64,000 nucleotides of DNA from Helicobacter pylori. Its GTDB lineage: Bacteria; Campylobacterota; Campylobacteria; Campylobacterales; Helicobacteraceae. Within the stretch, counting starts at the first letter, position 1; each line of letters opens with the position of its first letter. A program made the translations under genes and the position numbers. The stretch is from assembly GCF_030062585.1 (NCBI RefSeq), contig NZ_CP071935.1, positions 1,098,837-1,162,836 of the forward strand. The letters are read 5' to 3'. The notes under the pieces are model-generated. The model made no database searches. It was not told the origin of the DNA and saw nothing but the letters and a program-made list of their open reading frames with translations. Positions 19,867 through 29,402 of this stretch are shown here, one piece after another.

Positions 19867-20267
19867 TATTTCACCTCTAATTTCTGCCAGCTCAAAGCAT
19901 TTCGCTTTAAAGCGTAAATAAAACCAATGGTTAAAAAGAAGACAAAGCCTAGCATTTCAATGAGCCCAAACAAGCCTAATTTTTTAAAATCAATCGCCCA
20001 AGGGAACATGAAAACGATTTCTACATCAAATAAGATAAAAAGCATGGCCATGATATAGAAATGGTGCGACACCCTATTAGGCTGTTTGAGAGCCACAGGC
20101 CCGCATTCATAAGGAGCGAGCTTGAGCTTTTCGCCCTTTTTTTGAGCCATTTTACGGCTTAAAAACCTTTGAATCCTTAAGGTTAAGTTAAACACCCAAA
20201 AGGTGAATACCAACAAAACAAAAACGCCAAAATAGGGGTGATTCAATGCTTCTGTGGCTTGTTGCAT
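19866..20267 (-). CDS. nuoA: Complex I subunit A, first gene of the nuo operon
   Basis: 133 aa with three membrane helices and the conserved loop [19 protein letters not shown] followed by [14 protein letters not shown], whose acidic residues line the quinone channel. It opens the operon nuoA-B-C-D-x-y-G-H-I-J-K-L-M-N. An AAAGGAG lies 12 bases before the ATG, a rather long spacing. A promoter must be in the 100-base gap to the sirtuin gene, but I cannot pick a clear -10 box there. Confidence 0.95.
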   Translation of the reverse strand: MQQATEALNHPYFGVFVLLVFTFWVFNLTLRIQRFLSRKMAQKKGEKLKLAPYECGPVALKQPNRVSHHFYIMAMLFILFDVEIVFMFPWAIDFKKLGLFGLIEMLGFVFFLTIGFIYALKRNALSWQKLEVK

Positions 20268-20368
20268 CAGACTCTCAAACTCCTTTAATTACTAGCAAAT
20301 GATGAAGCCAATTAAACCATGTTTTTGCTAATCGTTAGCTGAAAAAATAAAAATTATTTCAACATCTC

Positions 20369-21058
20369 TTAAGAGGCCATTTCTATGAGTTTGGGCATTA
20401 AATCTTGCATGGCATGCACCGCACTATCACTAATGCATTGGACATTCTGGGGTAAATGGGCGTTTTTAGCCTTAGGGTCAATGTAATAAATGAGGGCGTC
20501 TTTATGCGCATGCGTGTAGAGGCTAGCGGCCGGATAGACTTGCAAAGAAGTGCCAATGATGATTAAAAGATGCGCTTGTTTGACTAAAGAAATCGCTTCT
20601 TTAAGCAAAGGCACCTCTTCGCCAAACCACACAATATTGGGGCGTAATTGTGCTTTATCTTGGGCCAAGTCGCCTAAATTCAAGTCCTTTTCCCACCTAT
20701 AAACCAAATTAGGATCTTTTTCGCTGCGAACGCTCAATAATTCCCCATGCAAGTGCAAAATGCGAGAAGAACCCGCCCTTTCATGCAAATCATCTACATT
20801 TTGGGTGATGATATTAACTTGATAGTGTTTTTCCAATTCCGCTAAAGCCTTATGGGCCTTGTTAGGATAGACTTCAAAAAGCTGTCGGCGTCTTTGGTTG
20901 TAAAAATCCAACACCTTTTGCGGGTTCTTTTTCCAACCATAAGGCGAGGCAACTTCCATGATGTCATGCCCTTCCCACAAGCCATCAGCGTCTCTAAAGG
21001 TTTTAATCCCGCTTTCTGCTGAAATGCCAGCCCCGCTTAAAATCACTAAATTTTTCAT
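20369..21058 (-). CDS. cobB: Sirtuin-type NAD-dependent protein deacylase
   Basis: 229 aa. NAD-binding GAGISAESGIKTFRDADGLW, TQNVDD at 85-90 and catalytic His104 in HLHGE are present. Tyr53 and Arg56 in FYNQRRRQL match the pair that recognises succinyl-lysine in class III sirtuins, so it probably removes succinyl and acetyl groups. The four zinc cysteines usual in the family are absent; the only cysteine is near the C-terminus (QCISD). It overlaps the RDD gene upstream by four bases. Confidence 0.92.
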   Translation of the reverse strand: MKNLVILSGAGISAESGIKTFRDADGLWEGHDIMEVASPYGWKKNPQKVLDFYNQRRRQLFEVYPNKAHKALAELEKHYQVNIITQNVDDLHERAGSSRILHLHGELLSVRSEKDPNLVYRWEKDLNLGDLAQDKAQLRPNIVWFGEEVPLLKEAISLVKQAHLLIIIGTSLQVYPAASLYTHAHKDALIYYIDPKAKNAHLPQNVQCISDSAVHAMQDLMPKLIEMAS

Positions 21059-21519
21059 GTTTCCTCCTTGATGAGTTCAATATGAGTGCCGCTGAGTTTG
21101 TCATGCAAAAAAAACTTAAAAATAAAAGGCGCAACAAACCCTATGAGTAACCCCATGCTCAACACCCACAAAACAAAGCGCCACAACGCTAAAAAAAAGC
21201 CCACTTCTTCACCATTATTTTTGACTAATTTAAACTGAGCGTAACGCATGCCAGGGCTTTGGGATTTAAAAGCGATAAAAAAGCTGTGCGTTAGGGCGTA
21301 AAAAAGCAGGCATAAAAAAATCGCGCTCTGGTTTTCCCTAAAATCCTTCGCGCTCCCTAAAATCACATAAGTCATTATATAAAGCATGGGGGTATAAATC
21401 ATAAAAATATCGGTGATAAAGGCTTTTAAGCGTAAAGAGAGATACAGCCCTTTCAAAGGGCTTTCTAACGCTTGCTTTTTTTCTGGGGTTTTATTTTTTT
21501 TGGTTTTTTTAGTTGCCAC
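21055..21519 (-). CDS. RDD-family membrane protein
   Basis: 154 aa. After a Lys-rich N-terminus ([16 protein letters not shown]) come three hydrophobic segments with [17 protein letters not shown], where the RDD-type Arg and Asp sit in the first helix, and [16 protein letters not shown] after the second. Function is unknown for most of this family; some are ion exchangers. It lies between pyrE and the sirtuin, overlapping pyrE by 11 bases. A related RDD protein is encoded at 60948. Confidence 0.75.
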   Translation of the reverse strand: MATKKTKKNKTPEKKQALESPLKGLYLSLRLKAFITDIFMIYTPMLYIMTYVILGSAKDFRENQSAIFLCLLFYALTHSFFIAFKSQSPGMRYAQFKLVKNNGEEVGFFLALWRFVLWVLSMGLLIGFVAPFIFKFFLHDKLSGTHIELIKEET

Positions 21520-22114
21520 GACTTCCTGGCTTTATAGCAGTGCTAGTAGCGCATAGAGGGCAAGAGCTAGGCTTGTGCATGTCAAAAACAAAATCTTCTA
21601 AAGCAAAAAGGGGCAAATGGCCAGGCAAACACGCACCCTCTTGGGCTTTTAAATGAGAATGAATGCGCTTGCAAATGCCCCGATTAGCTAAAGCACCAAA
21701 AGCCACGATTTGAGCGCCCTTTTCTTCTAAAACTTTAGCGCATTCCATGGCGGATTTTCCCGTAGTGATGATGTCCTCACACACTAAAATTTTTTCGTTT
21801 TTTTTGACTTCAAAACCACGCCTTAATGTCATGATATTATCCACCCTTTCAGTGAAGATAAAACGCACGCCCAAAGCCCTTGCAAGCTCATACCCAGCCA
21901 AGATCCCCCCAATCGCAGGCGAGCAAACGCATTCAATATTCAAATGGGCTTCTTGGATTTGTTTGGCTAATTCTAGTGCTAATTGTTCGGCCAGTTTGGG
22001 ATCTTCTAAGACTTTAGCGGATTGCAAATAATAATTGGAATGAAACCCGCTGCTGAGCAAGAAATGCCCCTCTAATAGCGCTTGAGCGTTTTGATAACAT
22101 GCCTTAATATCCAT
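21509..22114 (-). CDS. pyrE: Orotate phosphoribosyltransferase
   Basis: 201 aa. Makes orotidine 5'-phosphate from orotate and PRPP in pyrimidine synthesis. The PRPP-binding motif [19 protein letters not shown] and the N-terminal [12 protein letters not shown] loop are clear. Two cysteines near the C-terminus (SCPLCATS) are a lineage feature. It begins three bases after the frr stop, so translation is probably coupled. Confidence 0.96.
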   Translation of the reverse strand: MDIKACYQNAQALLEGHFLLSSGFHSNYYLQSAKVLEDPKLAEQLALELAKQIQEAHLNIECVCSPAIGGILAGYELARALGVRFIFTERVDNIMTLRRGFEVKKNEKILVCEDIITTGKSAMECAKVLEEKGAQIVAFGALANRGICKRIHSHLKAQEGACLPGHLPLFALEDFVFDMHKPSSCPLCATSTAIKPGSRGN

Positions 22115-22117
22115 GGT

Positions 22118-22675
22118 TTAGACCTTTAAGATCGCGTCTTCTTTGTTTTTCACGCTTTCATCAATTTTTTTAATGGCTTCATCGGTGATTTTTTGGATCT
22201 GTTCTTGGGCTTTTTTGCTTTCATCTTCGCTGATTTCTTTGTCTTTTTCTAATTTTTTCACCTGGTTGTTGGCGTCTTGGCGGATATTCCTCACAGCCAC
22301 TTTAGCCTTTTCGCCCATCGCTTTGGCGTCTTTTGCGATGAGTTTTCTTTGCTCACTTGTCATGGGCGGGAAAAAAAGCTTGATCGTTTCGCCGTCGTTA
22401 TTAGGATTGACGCCGATATTGGCTTCTTGAATGGATCTTTCAATTTCTTTGAGCAGGTTTTTTTCCCATGGGTTGATTTGAAGGGTGGTCGCATCCAAGC
22501 TCATCACGGAGCCGACTTGGTTTAAAGCCGTGGGCGTGCCGTAATAATCCACTTTGATGTGATCTAAAATATTGACTGAAACTTTCGCACTCCTTAGAGT
22601 GGAAAAATCCCTGCTTAAAGCTTGAACGCTTTTTTGCATCAAATCTTTGGTTTCATTATAAATGGCTTGTAGCAT
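22118..22675 (-). CDS. frr: Ribosome recycling factor
   Basis: 185 aa, the standard RRF length. With EF-G it splits the ribosome after termination. The sequence shows the three-helix-bundle pattern and conserved [34 protein letters not shown] and [18 protein letters not shown]. Its start shares one base with the secG stop, so secG, frr and pyrE form one transcription unit. Confidence 0.97.
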   Translation of the reverse strand: MLQAIYNETKDLMQKSVQALSRDFSTLRSAKVSVNILDHIKVDYYGTPTALNQVGSVMSLDATTLQINPWEKNLLKEIERSIQEANIGVNPNNDGETIKLFFPPMTSEQRKLIAKDAKAMGEKAKVAVRNIRQDANNQVKKLEKDKEISEDESKKAQEQIQKITDEAIKKIDESVKNKEDAILKV

Positions 22676-23274
22676 TATTTTTCATCCTTTTTTTGGTTTG
22701 TATGGGCGTTGGTTTGTGTCGCATGCGTTTTAGGCTTTTGGTGGGTGGTTGGGGGCGTTTTGGCGTTCTCTTTGGTTTTTTCAACACCCTTTATGCCATT
22801 TTCTTTGGCGTCATTTTTTTCGTTCTCTTCATTCTTTTTGGGGCTTTCAACAAAAGGCGTTTTGGCTGGCTCTTTAGGAAGCTCTTTAGGCGTTTGTTGT
22901 GGCATTAAAGGATTAGTTGGGGCTTGCTCTAAAGGGTTGAGCGTTGGGTTTAATGTGGGATTAAGCGTAGGGTTGAGCGTGCCGGTGGCAGGGACTAAGG
23001 GCGAAAGCTTAGTTTTAGTTTCATCTAAAACGCTCTTGCCGTATTCTTTGTTGTAAAAATAGCCCAAAGCGATGGTGTTGATGACAAACAATAAGCCTAA
23101 AAACATGGTCATTTTCGCCATAAAGCTTGCGGGTCCTTTAGCGCCAAATAAAGAATCGTTGCTCCCGCTATAAGCCCCTAAGCCGATGCTAGAACTTTTT
23201 TGCAACAAAACCACCACCACAATCAATACCGCTAAAACAATTTGTAAGCCTAACAGAGCACTTGTCATAAACAC
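22675..23274 (-). CDS. secG: SecG translocase subunit with long repetitive tail
   Basis: 199 aa, about twice the usual 75-110 aa. The first 75 residues are a normal SecG: two membrane helices and [16 protein letters not shown]. The rest is a low-complexity tail with four tandem TLNP units (residues 99-114, bases 22933-22980) and then Pro/Lys/Glu/Asn-rich sequence. SecG assists protein export with SecY and SecE in the inner membrane. The tail probably points into the periplasm or cytoplasm and has no known role. Confidence 0.92.
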   Translation of the reverse strand: MFMTSALLGLQIVLAVLIVVVVLLQKSSSIGLGAYSGSNDSLFGAKGPASFMAKMTMFLGLLFVINTIALGYFYNKEYGKSVLDETKTKLSPLVPATGTLNPTLNPTLNPTLNPLEQAPTNPLMPQQTPKELPKEPAKTPFVESPKKNEENEKNDAKENGIKGVEKTKENAKTPPTTHQKPKTHATQTNAHTNQKKDEK

Positions 23275-23384
23275 TGATTCCTTAAATCCCTAAAATTTAG
23301 AAAAAATTACGCTTAATCTTATCTAAAATTTGCTAAGAATACACTAAAATTTAGTTTTAATTTTAAGAATGGCGCATTAAGGCG
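23275..23384. promoter_or_regulatory. Divergent secG/bioC control region with three CTAAAATTT boxes
   Basis: CTAAAATTT occurs at 23290, 23323 and 23344; the first and third are followed by AG and are near-palindromes. A minus-strand TAAGAT (23316-23321) could be the secG -10 box and a plus-strand TACACT (23340-23345) that of bioC. The boxes lie where a regulator could touch both promoters, but they may also be chance AT-rich sequence. Confidence 0.35.
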
Positions 23385-24128
23385 GTGGTGTTGGACTCTT
23401 TTCATTCATTTAATCAGCATGCATTCAATCAGCATGCATTCAATCGGCATGCCAAAACTTACCACCTCTTTGCCCATATCCAGCAGCAAATCGCTATTTG
23501 TCTTGTCCAATTTTTAAAACAAAAACATTACGATAAAGTTTTGGATCTCGGATCAGGGAGTGGGGCTGTTTTTAACGCTTTAGAGCAACAAAATATTGTG
23601 ATTGAAAATTTTATCGCTTTGGATAATTCCATGAACATGCTCAAATTACACCCCACGCATTCTCTTAACATTCAAAAAATCTCTTTAGAACATGCGGATT
23701 TTGAAGAACATGTTTTTCACGCTTACGATCTGATTGTGTCTTCTTCTTCTTTACAATGGGCAAGGGATTTAAAAAGCGTTTTAGAAAAAATCGCTCTTTC
23801 TAGTAAGGAGGTGGCTTTAGCTATCCATACGGATTTTAGTTTGCATGAAGTGCATGAGTTTTTAGGCACGCCTTCGCCTTTAAGGGATCTCAAAACGCTC
23901 AAATCCTTGATTAAAAACGCCTTTAAACATTTTCAAATAGAATTAGAAAACAAGCGCTTCGCCCTTTATTTCAACCGCAAACAAGATTGCTTGAATTACC
24001 TTAAAAAATGCGGTCTTTTAGGGGGTTCAACGCTGAATTTCAAGCAAAAAAAACATTTTTTCCAAAACATGGCGTTTGAAAAATTGAGCTATGAAGTGTT
24101 ACTCTTTTCTGGGATCAGGCGCTCTTAA
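23385..24128 (+). CDS. bioC: Malonyl-ACP O-methyltransferase BioC
   Basis: About 247 aa SAM-dependent methyltransferase that starts the pimelate arm of biotin synthesis. The SAM loop is VLDLGSGSG, followed by FIALDNSMNML and SSSLQWARDL. Near the N-terminus a 15-bp unit encoding FNQHA is present three times (23409-23453, the third as FNRHA). The exact start is unsure: GTG at 23385 or 23388, or TTG at 23391, all near AAGG. It is divergent from secG and about 70 bases before trpS. Confidence 0.85.
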   Translation: MVLDSFHSFNQHAFNQHAFNRHAKTYHLFAHIQQQIAICLVQFLKQKHYDKVLDLGSGSGAVFNALEQQNIVIENFIALDNSMNMLKLHPTHSLNIQKISLEHADFEEHVFHAYDLIVSSSSLQWARDLKSVLEKIALSSKEVALAIHTDFSLHEVHEFLGTPSPLRDLKTLKSLIKNAFKHFQIELENKRFALYFNRKQDCLNYLKKCGLLGGSTLNFKQKKHFFQNMAFEKLSYEVLLFSGIRRS

Positions 24129-24164
24129 AAACCAAGATAAATTAAAATATTAAAATTAGGTGGT

Positions 24165-24170
24165 TACAAT
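24165..24170 (+). promoter_or_regulatory. -10 box for trpS
   Basis: TACAAT, 28 bases before the ATG at 24199. Because it lies inside the longer possible trpS frame (GTG at 24160), it supports the shorter start. Confidence 0.4.
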
Positions 24171-24198
24171 AACACTAACTAAACCAACGAGAAACAAC

Positions 24199-25179
24199 AT
24201 GCACAAAAAACGAGTCTTTTCAGGCATCCAACCTACCGGGCAAATCCACTTGGGCAACTATTTAGGAGCGATCAAGCATTGGGTAGAATTGCAAGATGAG
24301 TATGAAAACCTTTTTTGTATCGTCAATTCGCATGCGATCACTCTACCCATAGAGCCTGCATTTTTAAAATCCCAAACCTATGAGTTAGTCAAATTGCTTT
24401 TAGCTTGCGGGATTAGCCCTAAGCAATCGGGGTTATTCATTCAAAGTGAAGTGGATGAGCACCCGGCTTTAGCATGGCTATTAAATTGCCAGGTGTCTAT
24501 GGGAGAAATGCAAAGAATGACGCAATTCAAAGACAAGTCTTTAAAAAACCCTAAAAGCGTGAATGTGGGGCTTTTCAATTACCCTATTTTGATGGCGTCA
24601 GATATTTTGTTATACCAAAGCGATTTAGTGCCAGTGGGCGAAGATCAAAAACAGCATTTAGAGCTCACGCGAAACATCGCAGAAAAATTTAACAGGGATT
24701 TTGGGAACTGCTTTAAAGTGCCAGAGCCTTTGATCGCTAAAGTGGGGGCAAGGGTTATGGGGCTAGACGATCCAAAAGTGAAGATGAGTAAATCGCATCA
24801 AGGGGCTAATCATGCGATTTTTCTTTTAGATGAGCCGGACATTATTGTAAGGAAAATCAAAAAAGCGGCCACTGATTCTATGGGCGTTATTGCATTTGAT
24901 GAAAAAAGAGAGGGCGTTTTTAACCTTTTAAATATTTACATGCTTTTAAGCGATGAAAACCCAGAAAAGATAGAGGAGCGTTTCAAAAATAAGGGCTATG
25001 GGGATTTTAAGAAGGAATTGGCTGAAGTAATGATCCAGGCTTTAAAACCCATCCAAGAAAAATACAAAGAAATCAGCGACGATGAAGTGAAAGCCGTTTT
25101 AAATGGCGGCGTAGAAAAAGCCAGGCCTTTAGCGCAAATGACTTACCAAAAGGCTAAAGAATTGATGGGGTTGGTTTAG
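24199..25179 (+). CDS. trpS: Tryptophanyl-tRNA synthetase
   Basis: 326 aa class I synthetase that charges tRNA-Trp. The HIGH-type motif is PTGQIHLGN at 12-20 and the KMSKS loop is [10 protein letters not shown] longer frame begins with GTG at 24160, but its 13 extra residues are not family-like and cover a -10 box, so the ATG at 24199 is chosen. The gene ends right before the transporter gene, with a TAG immediately followed by its ATG. Confidence 0.96.
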   Translation: MHKKRVFSGIQPTGQIHLGNYLGAIKHWVELQDEYENLFCIVNSHAITLPIEPAFLKSQTYELVKLLLACGISPKQSGLFIQSEVDEHPALAWLLNCQVSMGEMQRMTQFKDKSLKNPKSVNVGLFNYPILMASDILLYQSDLVPVGEDQKQHLELTRNIAEKFNRDFGNCFKVPEPLIAKVGARVMGLDDPKVKMSKSHQGANHAIFLLDEPDIIVRKIKKAATDSMGVIAFDEKREGVFNLLNIYMLLSDENPEKIEERFKNKGYGDFKKELAEVMIQALKPIQEKYKEISDDEVKAVLNGGVEKARPLAQMTYQKAKELMGLV

Positions 25180-26961
25180 ATGAAAATTTTAAGTTTATGG
25201 TTAGGGGTGTTTTGTTTCCTTAAAGCTACGCCTTATTTATACTTGGGCGAAGAGCCTAAATATAAGGAGAATTTCACACATTTTGAATACGCTAACCCTA
25301 ACGCCAGAAAAGGCGGTGTCTTAAGAAATGACGCCATAGGGACTTTTGATAGCCTTAACCCTTTTGTGCTCAAAGGCACTAAAGCCGAAGGTTTGGATCT
25401 GATTTATGACACTTTAATGGTGCAAAGTTTAGACGAACCTTTTGCCGAATACCCTTTGATCGCTAAAGACGCAGAAGTGGCTAAAGACAATAGCTATGTG
25501 ATTTTTACGATAGATAAAAGAGCGAGATTTAGCAATAACGCTCCCATTTTAGCGAGCGATGTGAAGTTTAGTTTTGATACGATCATGAAATCAGGATCGC
25601 CTATTTATAGGCAGTATTACCAAGATGTTAAAAAGGCGGTTATCTTAGACAAACACCATGTTAAATTCATTTTCAAAACCACTGAAAATAAAGAGTTGCC
25701 TCTCATTTTAGGGCAGTTGCAGATCTTTTCCAAAAAAGCGTTTCAAAAGGATTATTTTGAAAAAAACCCTTTACTCATTCCTGTTTCTAGCGGCCCTTAT
25801 GTGATCGCTTCCTTTGATGTGGGCAAGAAAATCACCTACCAAAAAAACCCTAATTATTGGGCGAGGAATTTGCCTAGCAGGAAGGGGCAATTCAATTTTG
25901 ATGAGATCAAATTTGAGTATTACAAAGATGAAACCGTCGCCTTACAGGCTTTTTTGAGCGGGGCGTATGATTGGCGCCTTGAAAGCACGGCTAAGGTTTG
26001 GGCTAGGGGCTATGTGGGGAAAGCTATGGATAATAAAAAAATCACTAAATACCTCATAGCCCACAAAATGCCAAGCGGCATGCAAGGGTTTTTCTTCAAC
26101 ACGCGCCGAGAAATTTTCAAGGATAAAAGGGTGCGTGAAGCCTTATTTTATGCGTTTGATTTTGAATGGGCGAATAAAAATTTGTTTTTTTCGCAATACA
26201 AGCGCACCACCAGTTTTTTCAGTAACTCTATCTATGCGTCCCCTCCACTCCCAAGCCCTGAAGAAAAAGCCCTGCTAGCCCCTTATGAAAAGAGTTTAGA
26301 TGAAAGGGTTTTTAAAGAGCCTTATATCGTGCCTAGAACCGATGGACCTGATGTTTTGGGCTATAGTTTGAGGGAAAATTTAAAATACGCTCAAAAGCTT
26401 TTAGAGAGCGCGGGCTTTTCTTACAAAAACATGCGTTTAGTGGATAAGAATAACAAGCCTTTCAGTTTCACTTTGCTTTTAAACAGCCCGGCATTTGAAA
26501 GACTGGCCCTAGCTTTTGCTAAAAACTTAAGGGTGTTAGGGATTGAAATGAAAATCCAAAGAGTGGATTTAAGCCAGTATGTCAATCGGGTCAAAAGCTA
26601 TGATTTTGACATGATTGTAGGAGTGATTGGCCAATCGTCTTTCCCGGGTAATGAGCAACGCTTTTATTTTGGTTCTTTGAGCGCGAAAGAAAAAGGCACA
26701 AGGAATTATGCGGGAATCTCTAGTAAAGCGGTAGATGATTTGATTGAAAAAATCATTAACGCTAAAGATTACAAGGAGCAATTAGCCGCCATTCAAGCGA
26801 TGGATAGGGTGTTGTTGTGGGGGTTTTATGTGATACCGCATTTTTATTTGCCTAATTACAGGATCGCAGCGTATAATTACATTGGCATGCCTGAAGTCAG
26901 CCCTAGCTATGGATTTTCGCCGTATTTGTGGTGGATAAAAAAAGAAAGGGGTCCTAAATGA
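25180..26961 (+). CDS. oppA: Peptide-type ABC transporter substrate-binding protein
   Basis: 593 aa exported binding protein. It has a short hydrophobic leader and then the family-5 extracellular solute-binding fold, with GGVLRNDAIGTFDSLNPFVLK near the N-terminus. The layout and the following permease resemble the YejA/YejB pair more than classical OppA. It overlaps the permease by four bases and begins directly after the trpS stop. The substrate (oligopeptide, peptide-like compound) is inferred from the family. Confidence 0.85.
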   Translation: MKILSLWLGVFCFLKATPYLYLGEEPKYKENFTHFEYANPNARKGGVLRNDAIGTFDSLNPFVLKGTKAEGLDLIYDTLMVQSLDEPFAEYPLIAKDAEVAKDNSYVIFTIDKRARFSNNAPILASDVKFSFDTIMKSGSPIYRQYYQDVKKAVILDKHHVKFIFKTTENKELPLILGQLQIFSKKAFQKDYFEKNPLLIPVSSGPYVIASFDVGKKITYQKNPNYWARNLPSRKGQFNFDEIKFEYYKDETVALQAFLSGAYDWRLESTAKVWARGYVGKAMDNKKITKYLIAHKMPSGMQGFFFNTRREIFKDKRVREALFYAFDFEWANKNLFFSQYKRTTSFFSNSIYASPPLPSPEEKALLAPYEKSLDERVFKEPYIVPRTDGPDVLGYSLRENLKYAQKLLESAGFSYKNMRLVDKNNKPFSFTLLLNSPAFERLALAFAKNLRVLGIEMKIQRVDLSQYVNRVKSYDFDMIVGVIGQSSFPGNEQRFYFGSLSAKEKGTRNYAGISSKAVDDLIEKIINAKDYKEQLAAIQAMDRVLLWGFYVIPHFYLPNYRIAAYNYIGMPEVSPSYGFSPYLWWIKKERGPK

Positions 26962-28004
26962 TTGCTTACATCCTTAAACGCTTGCTTTTAATTATCCCTA
27001 CTTTATTAGCTATCATGACTATCAATTTCTTTTTGATCCAATCGGCTCCTGGAGGCCCTATAGAGCAGATGATGGCTAAAATCAATAACACGCAGTCCAA
27101 AGAGATTCAAGGCGTTGTTAAAGAGCGTTCGTATAGGGCGTCTCAAGGGTTGGAGAGCGATTTGTTAGAAAATTTAAAAAAACTCTATGGTTTTGACAAG
27201 CCCATAGGGGAGCGCTACCTTCTTATGCTCAAAAAATATCTGCAATTTGATTTTGGGGAGAGTTTTTATCGCCAGATTAAAGTGATAGATTTGATTAAGG
27301 AAAAATTGCCGGTATCCATTTCGTTAGGGTTTTTTAGCACGCTTTTGATTTATCTTATTTCCATCCCTTTGGGGATTTTCAAGGCCAAACGCAATAACGA
27401 GCCTTTAGATGTGCTAAGCAGCGTGGTGATCATTGTCGCTAACGCTATCCCGGCCTTTTTGTTTGCGGTGGTGTTGATCGTGTTTTTTGCTGGAGGGAAT
27501 TATTGGCATTGGTTCCCTTTAAAAGGGCTAGTGAGCGATAATTTTGAAAGTTTGAGCGCGTTAGGTAAAATCAAAGATTATTTATGGCATATCACCTTAC
27601 CCGTTCTTTGCATTTCTTTAGGGGGTTTTGCAAGCCTTACGCTTTTAGTGAAAAACTCTTTTTTAGATGAAATGGGCAAACTTTATGTGGTGAGCGCTAA
27701 GGCTAAGGGCTGTTCAGTGGGGCGTATTTTTTATGCGCATGTGTTCCGCAATGCGATTTTATTAGTGGTAGCGGGTTTCCCGCAAGCTTTTTTGGGCATG
27801 TTTTTTAGCTCAAGCTTACTCATAGAGATTGTTTTCAGTTTAGACGGGTTAGGGCTTTTAGGGTATGAAAGCATTGTGAGTAGGGATTATCCTGTCGTGT
27901 TTGGTTCGCTTTATATTTTCACGCTTTTAGGTTTGGTAGCGAGTTTGATAAGCGATTTGCTCTGCGTGGTGATTGACCCTAGGATTGATTTTGAAAAGCG
28001 TTGA
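26958..28004 (+). CDS. oppB: Peptide ABC transporter permease
   Basis: 348 aa inner-membrane permease with about six helices. The N-terminal LIQSAPGGPIEQMMAKI and a YejB-like insertion (about 45-90) are typical, and the EAA-type loop is VVSAKAKGCSVGRIFYAH. No second permease or ATPase follows, so this two-gene unit must work with parts encoded elsewhere. From memory, oppC and oppD lie at a distant locus in 26695. It overlaps the binding protein gene by four bases. Confidence 0.88.
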   Translation: MIAYILKRLLLIIPTLLAIMTINFFLIQSAPGGPIEQMMAKINNTQSKEIQGVVKERSYRASQGLESDLLENLKKLYGFDKPIGERYLLMLKKYLQFDFGESFYRQIKVIDLIKEKLPVSISLGFFSTLLIYLISIPLGIFKAKRNNEPLDVLSSVVIIVANAIPAFLFAVVLIVFFAGGNYWHWFPLKGLVSDNFESLSALGKIKDYLWHITLPVLCISLGGFASLTLLVKNSFLDEMGKLYVVSAKAKGCSVGRIFYAHVFRNAILLVVAGFPQAFLGMFFSSSLLIEIVFSLDGLGLLGYESIVSRDYPVVFGSLYIFTLLGLVASLISDLLCVVIDPRIDFEKR

Positions 28005-28012
28005 GAGTAGGA

Positions 28013-28603
28013 ATGAAAACTGAGATGAAATCTTCTTTAAAACTTTTTATGCGGCCTTTTTTGGTGGTTTTAGCGTTCATGTTGTTGTATGCTTTAGCGC
28101 ATGCTGTGCTTGGTTTTTATGCGAAAAAAGACAGCGCTCCAATAAGCCCAAATGCAGAAAAAACCGAGATGGAGCGTCAAAACCGCGCGCTTTCGCCCAA
28201 ACAAGAAGAAGCCAACGCAACCACAACCGCCACAGAACAAAACCCCACCAAAGACCCTCCTTTGTCTTTAGACACAGCCACGCAAAAACAAGAGATTAAA
28301 CAAGAAACTAAACAAGAGCAAGAAAAAGAAAATGAGCCTAAACAAAACAGCGTCTCACCCACTCAAAACAATCAAAAAGCCCCCACAGCCCCTATAATTG
28401 GAAAAAAACCTTTAGAGTATAAAGTCGCAGTCAGTGGCGTGAATGTGCGCGCTTTTCCCAGCACAAAAGGCAAAATCTTGGGATTGCTTTTAAAAAATAA
28501 AAGCGTGAAGGTTTTAGAAATCCAAAACGATTGGGCTGAAATTGAATTTTCTAACAAAACAAAGGGCTATGTGTTTTTAAAACTTTTAAAAAAGGCCGAA
28601 TGA
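28013..28603 (+). CDS. Membrane-anchored protein with SH3-type domain
   Basis: 196 aa from the ATG at 28013 (a TTG at 28001 overlaps the permease end and is less likely). An N-terminal membrane helix (about 10-35) is followed by about 90 residues of Gln/Lys/Glu/Pro-rich linker and a C-terminal bacterial SH3 domain ([20 protein letters not shown] to the end). Such domains often bind peptidoglycan, so it probably faces the periplasm. It is in the same transcript as the transporter and aroE; a link to peptide uptake is only positional. Confidence 0.75.
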   Translation: MKTEMKSSLKLFMRPFLVVLAFMLLYALAHAVLGFYAKKDSAPISPNAEKTEMERQNRALSPKQEEANATTTATEQNPTKDPPLSLDTATQKQEIKQETKQEQEKENEPKQNSVSPTQNNQKAPTAPIIGKKPLEYKVAVSGVNVRAFPSTKGKILGLLLKNKSVKVLEIQNDWAEIEFSNKTKGYVFLKLLKKAE

Positions 28604-28610
28604 AAGAATA

Positions 28611-29402
28611 ATGAAATTAAAAACTTTTGGGGTTTTTGGAAATCCCATTAAGCATTCCAAATCGCCCTTAATCCATAACGCTTGTTTTTTAACTTTTCAA
28701 AAAGAATTAGGGTTTTTAGGGCATTACCACCCCATATTACTCCCTTTAGAAAGCCACATCAAAAACGAGTTTTTAACTTTGGGATTGAGTGGGGCTAATG
28801 TAACCTTACCCTTTAAAGAAAAAGCGTTTCAGGTTTGCGACAAAATCAAAGGTATCGTGCTTGAATGCGGAGCAGTCAATACGCTTGTTTTAGAAAATGA
28901 TGAGCTTGTGGGTTACAATACCGACGCTTTAGGGTTTTATCTTTCTTTAAAACACCAAAACTATCAAAACGCTTTGATTTTAGGCTCTGGGGGGAGCGCT
29001 AAGGCTTTAGCGTGCGAATTGAAAAAACAAGGCTTGAAAGTGAGCGTGTTAAACCGCTCTTCTAGGGGATTGGATTTTTTCCAACGCTTGGGCTGTGATT
29101 GTTTCATGGAGCCTCCTAAAAGCGCTTTTGATTTGATCATTAACGCCACTTCAGCGAGTTTGAATCACGAATTGCCTTTGAATAAAGAGGTTTTGAAGGG
29201 GTATTTTAAAGAGAGCAAACTCGCTTATGATTTAGCGTATGGGTTTTTAACGCCCTTTTTATCTCTGGCTAAAGAGTTAGAAACCCCTTTTCAAGACGGG
29301 AAAGACATGCTCATCTATCAAGCTGCTTTAAGTTTTGAAAGATTCAGCAATTCTCAAATCCCTTATTCAAAGGCGTTTGAAGTCATGCGAAGCGTTTTTT
29401 GA
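28611..29402 (+). CDS. aroE: Shikimate dehydrogenase
   Basis: 263 aa. Reduces 3-dehydroshikimate to shikimate with NADPH. The catalytic pair is Lys69 in [11 protein letters not shown] and Asp105 in GYNTDALGF. The shikimate-binding serines are in HSKSPLIHN and the dinucleotide loop is [13 protein letters not shown]. Its stop TGA overlaps the rnr ATG by one base, so translation is coupled. Confidence 0.97.
   Translation: MKLKTFGVFGNPIKHSKSPLIHNACFLTFQKELGFLGHYHPILLPLESHIKNEFLTLGLSGANVTLPFKEKAFQVCDKIKGIVLECGAVNTLVLENDELVGYNTDALGFYLSLKHQNYQNALILGSGGSAKALACELKKQGLKVSVLNRSSRGLDFFQRLGCDCFMEPPKSAFDLIINATSASLNHELPLNKEVLKGYFKESKLAYDLAYGFLTPFLSLAKELETPFQDGKDMLIYQAALSFERFSNSQIPYSKAFEVMRSVF

Noticed and set aside
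22693..23056. Two overlapping plus-strand ORFs of 71 and 115 aa opposite secG
   Set aside because: They mirror the low-complexity secG tail (Gly/Val/Phe-rich shadow) and have no ribosome binding sites.
24160..24198. Upstream GTG start for trpS
   Set aside because: The added 13 residues are not family-like, and a -10 box lies within them.
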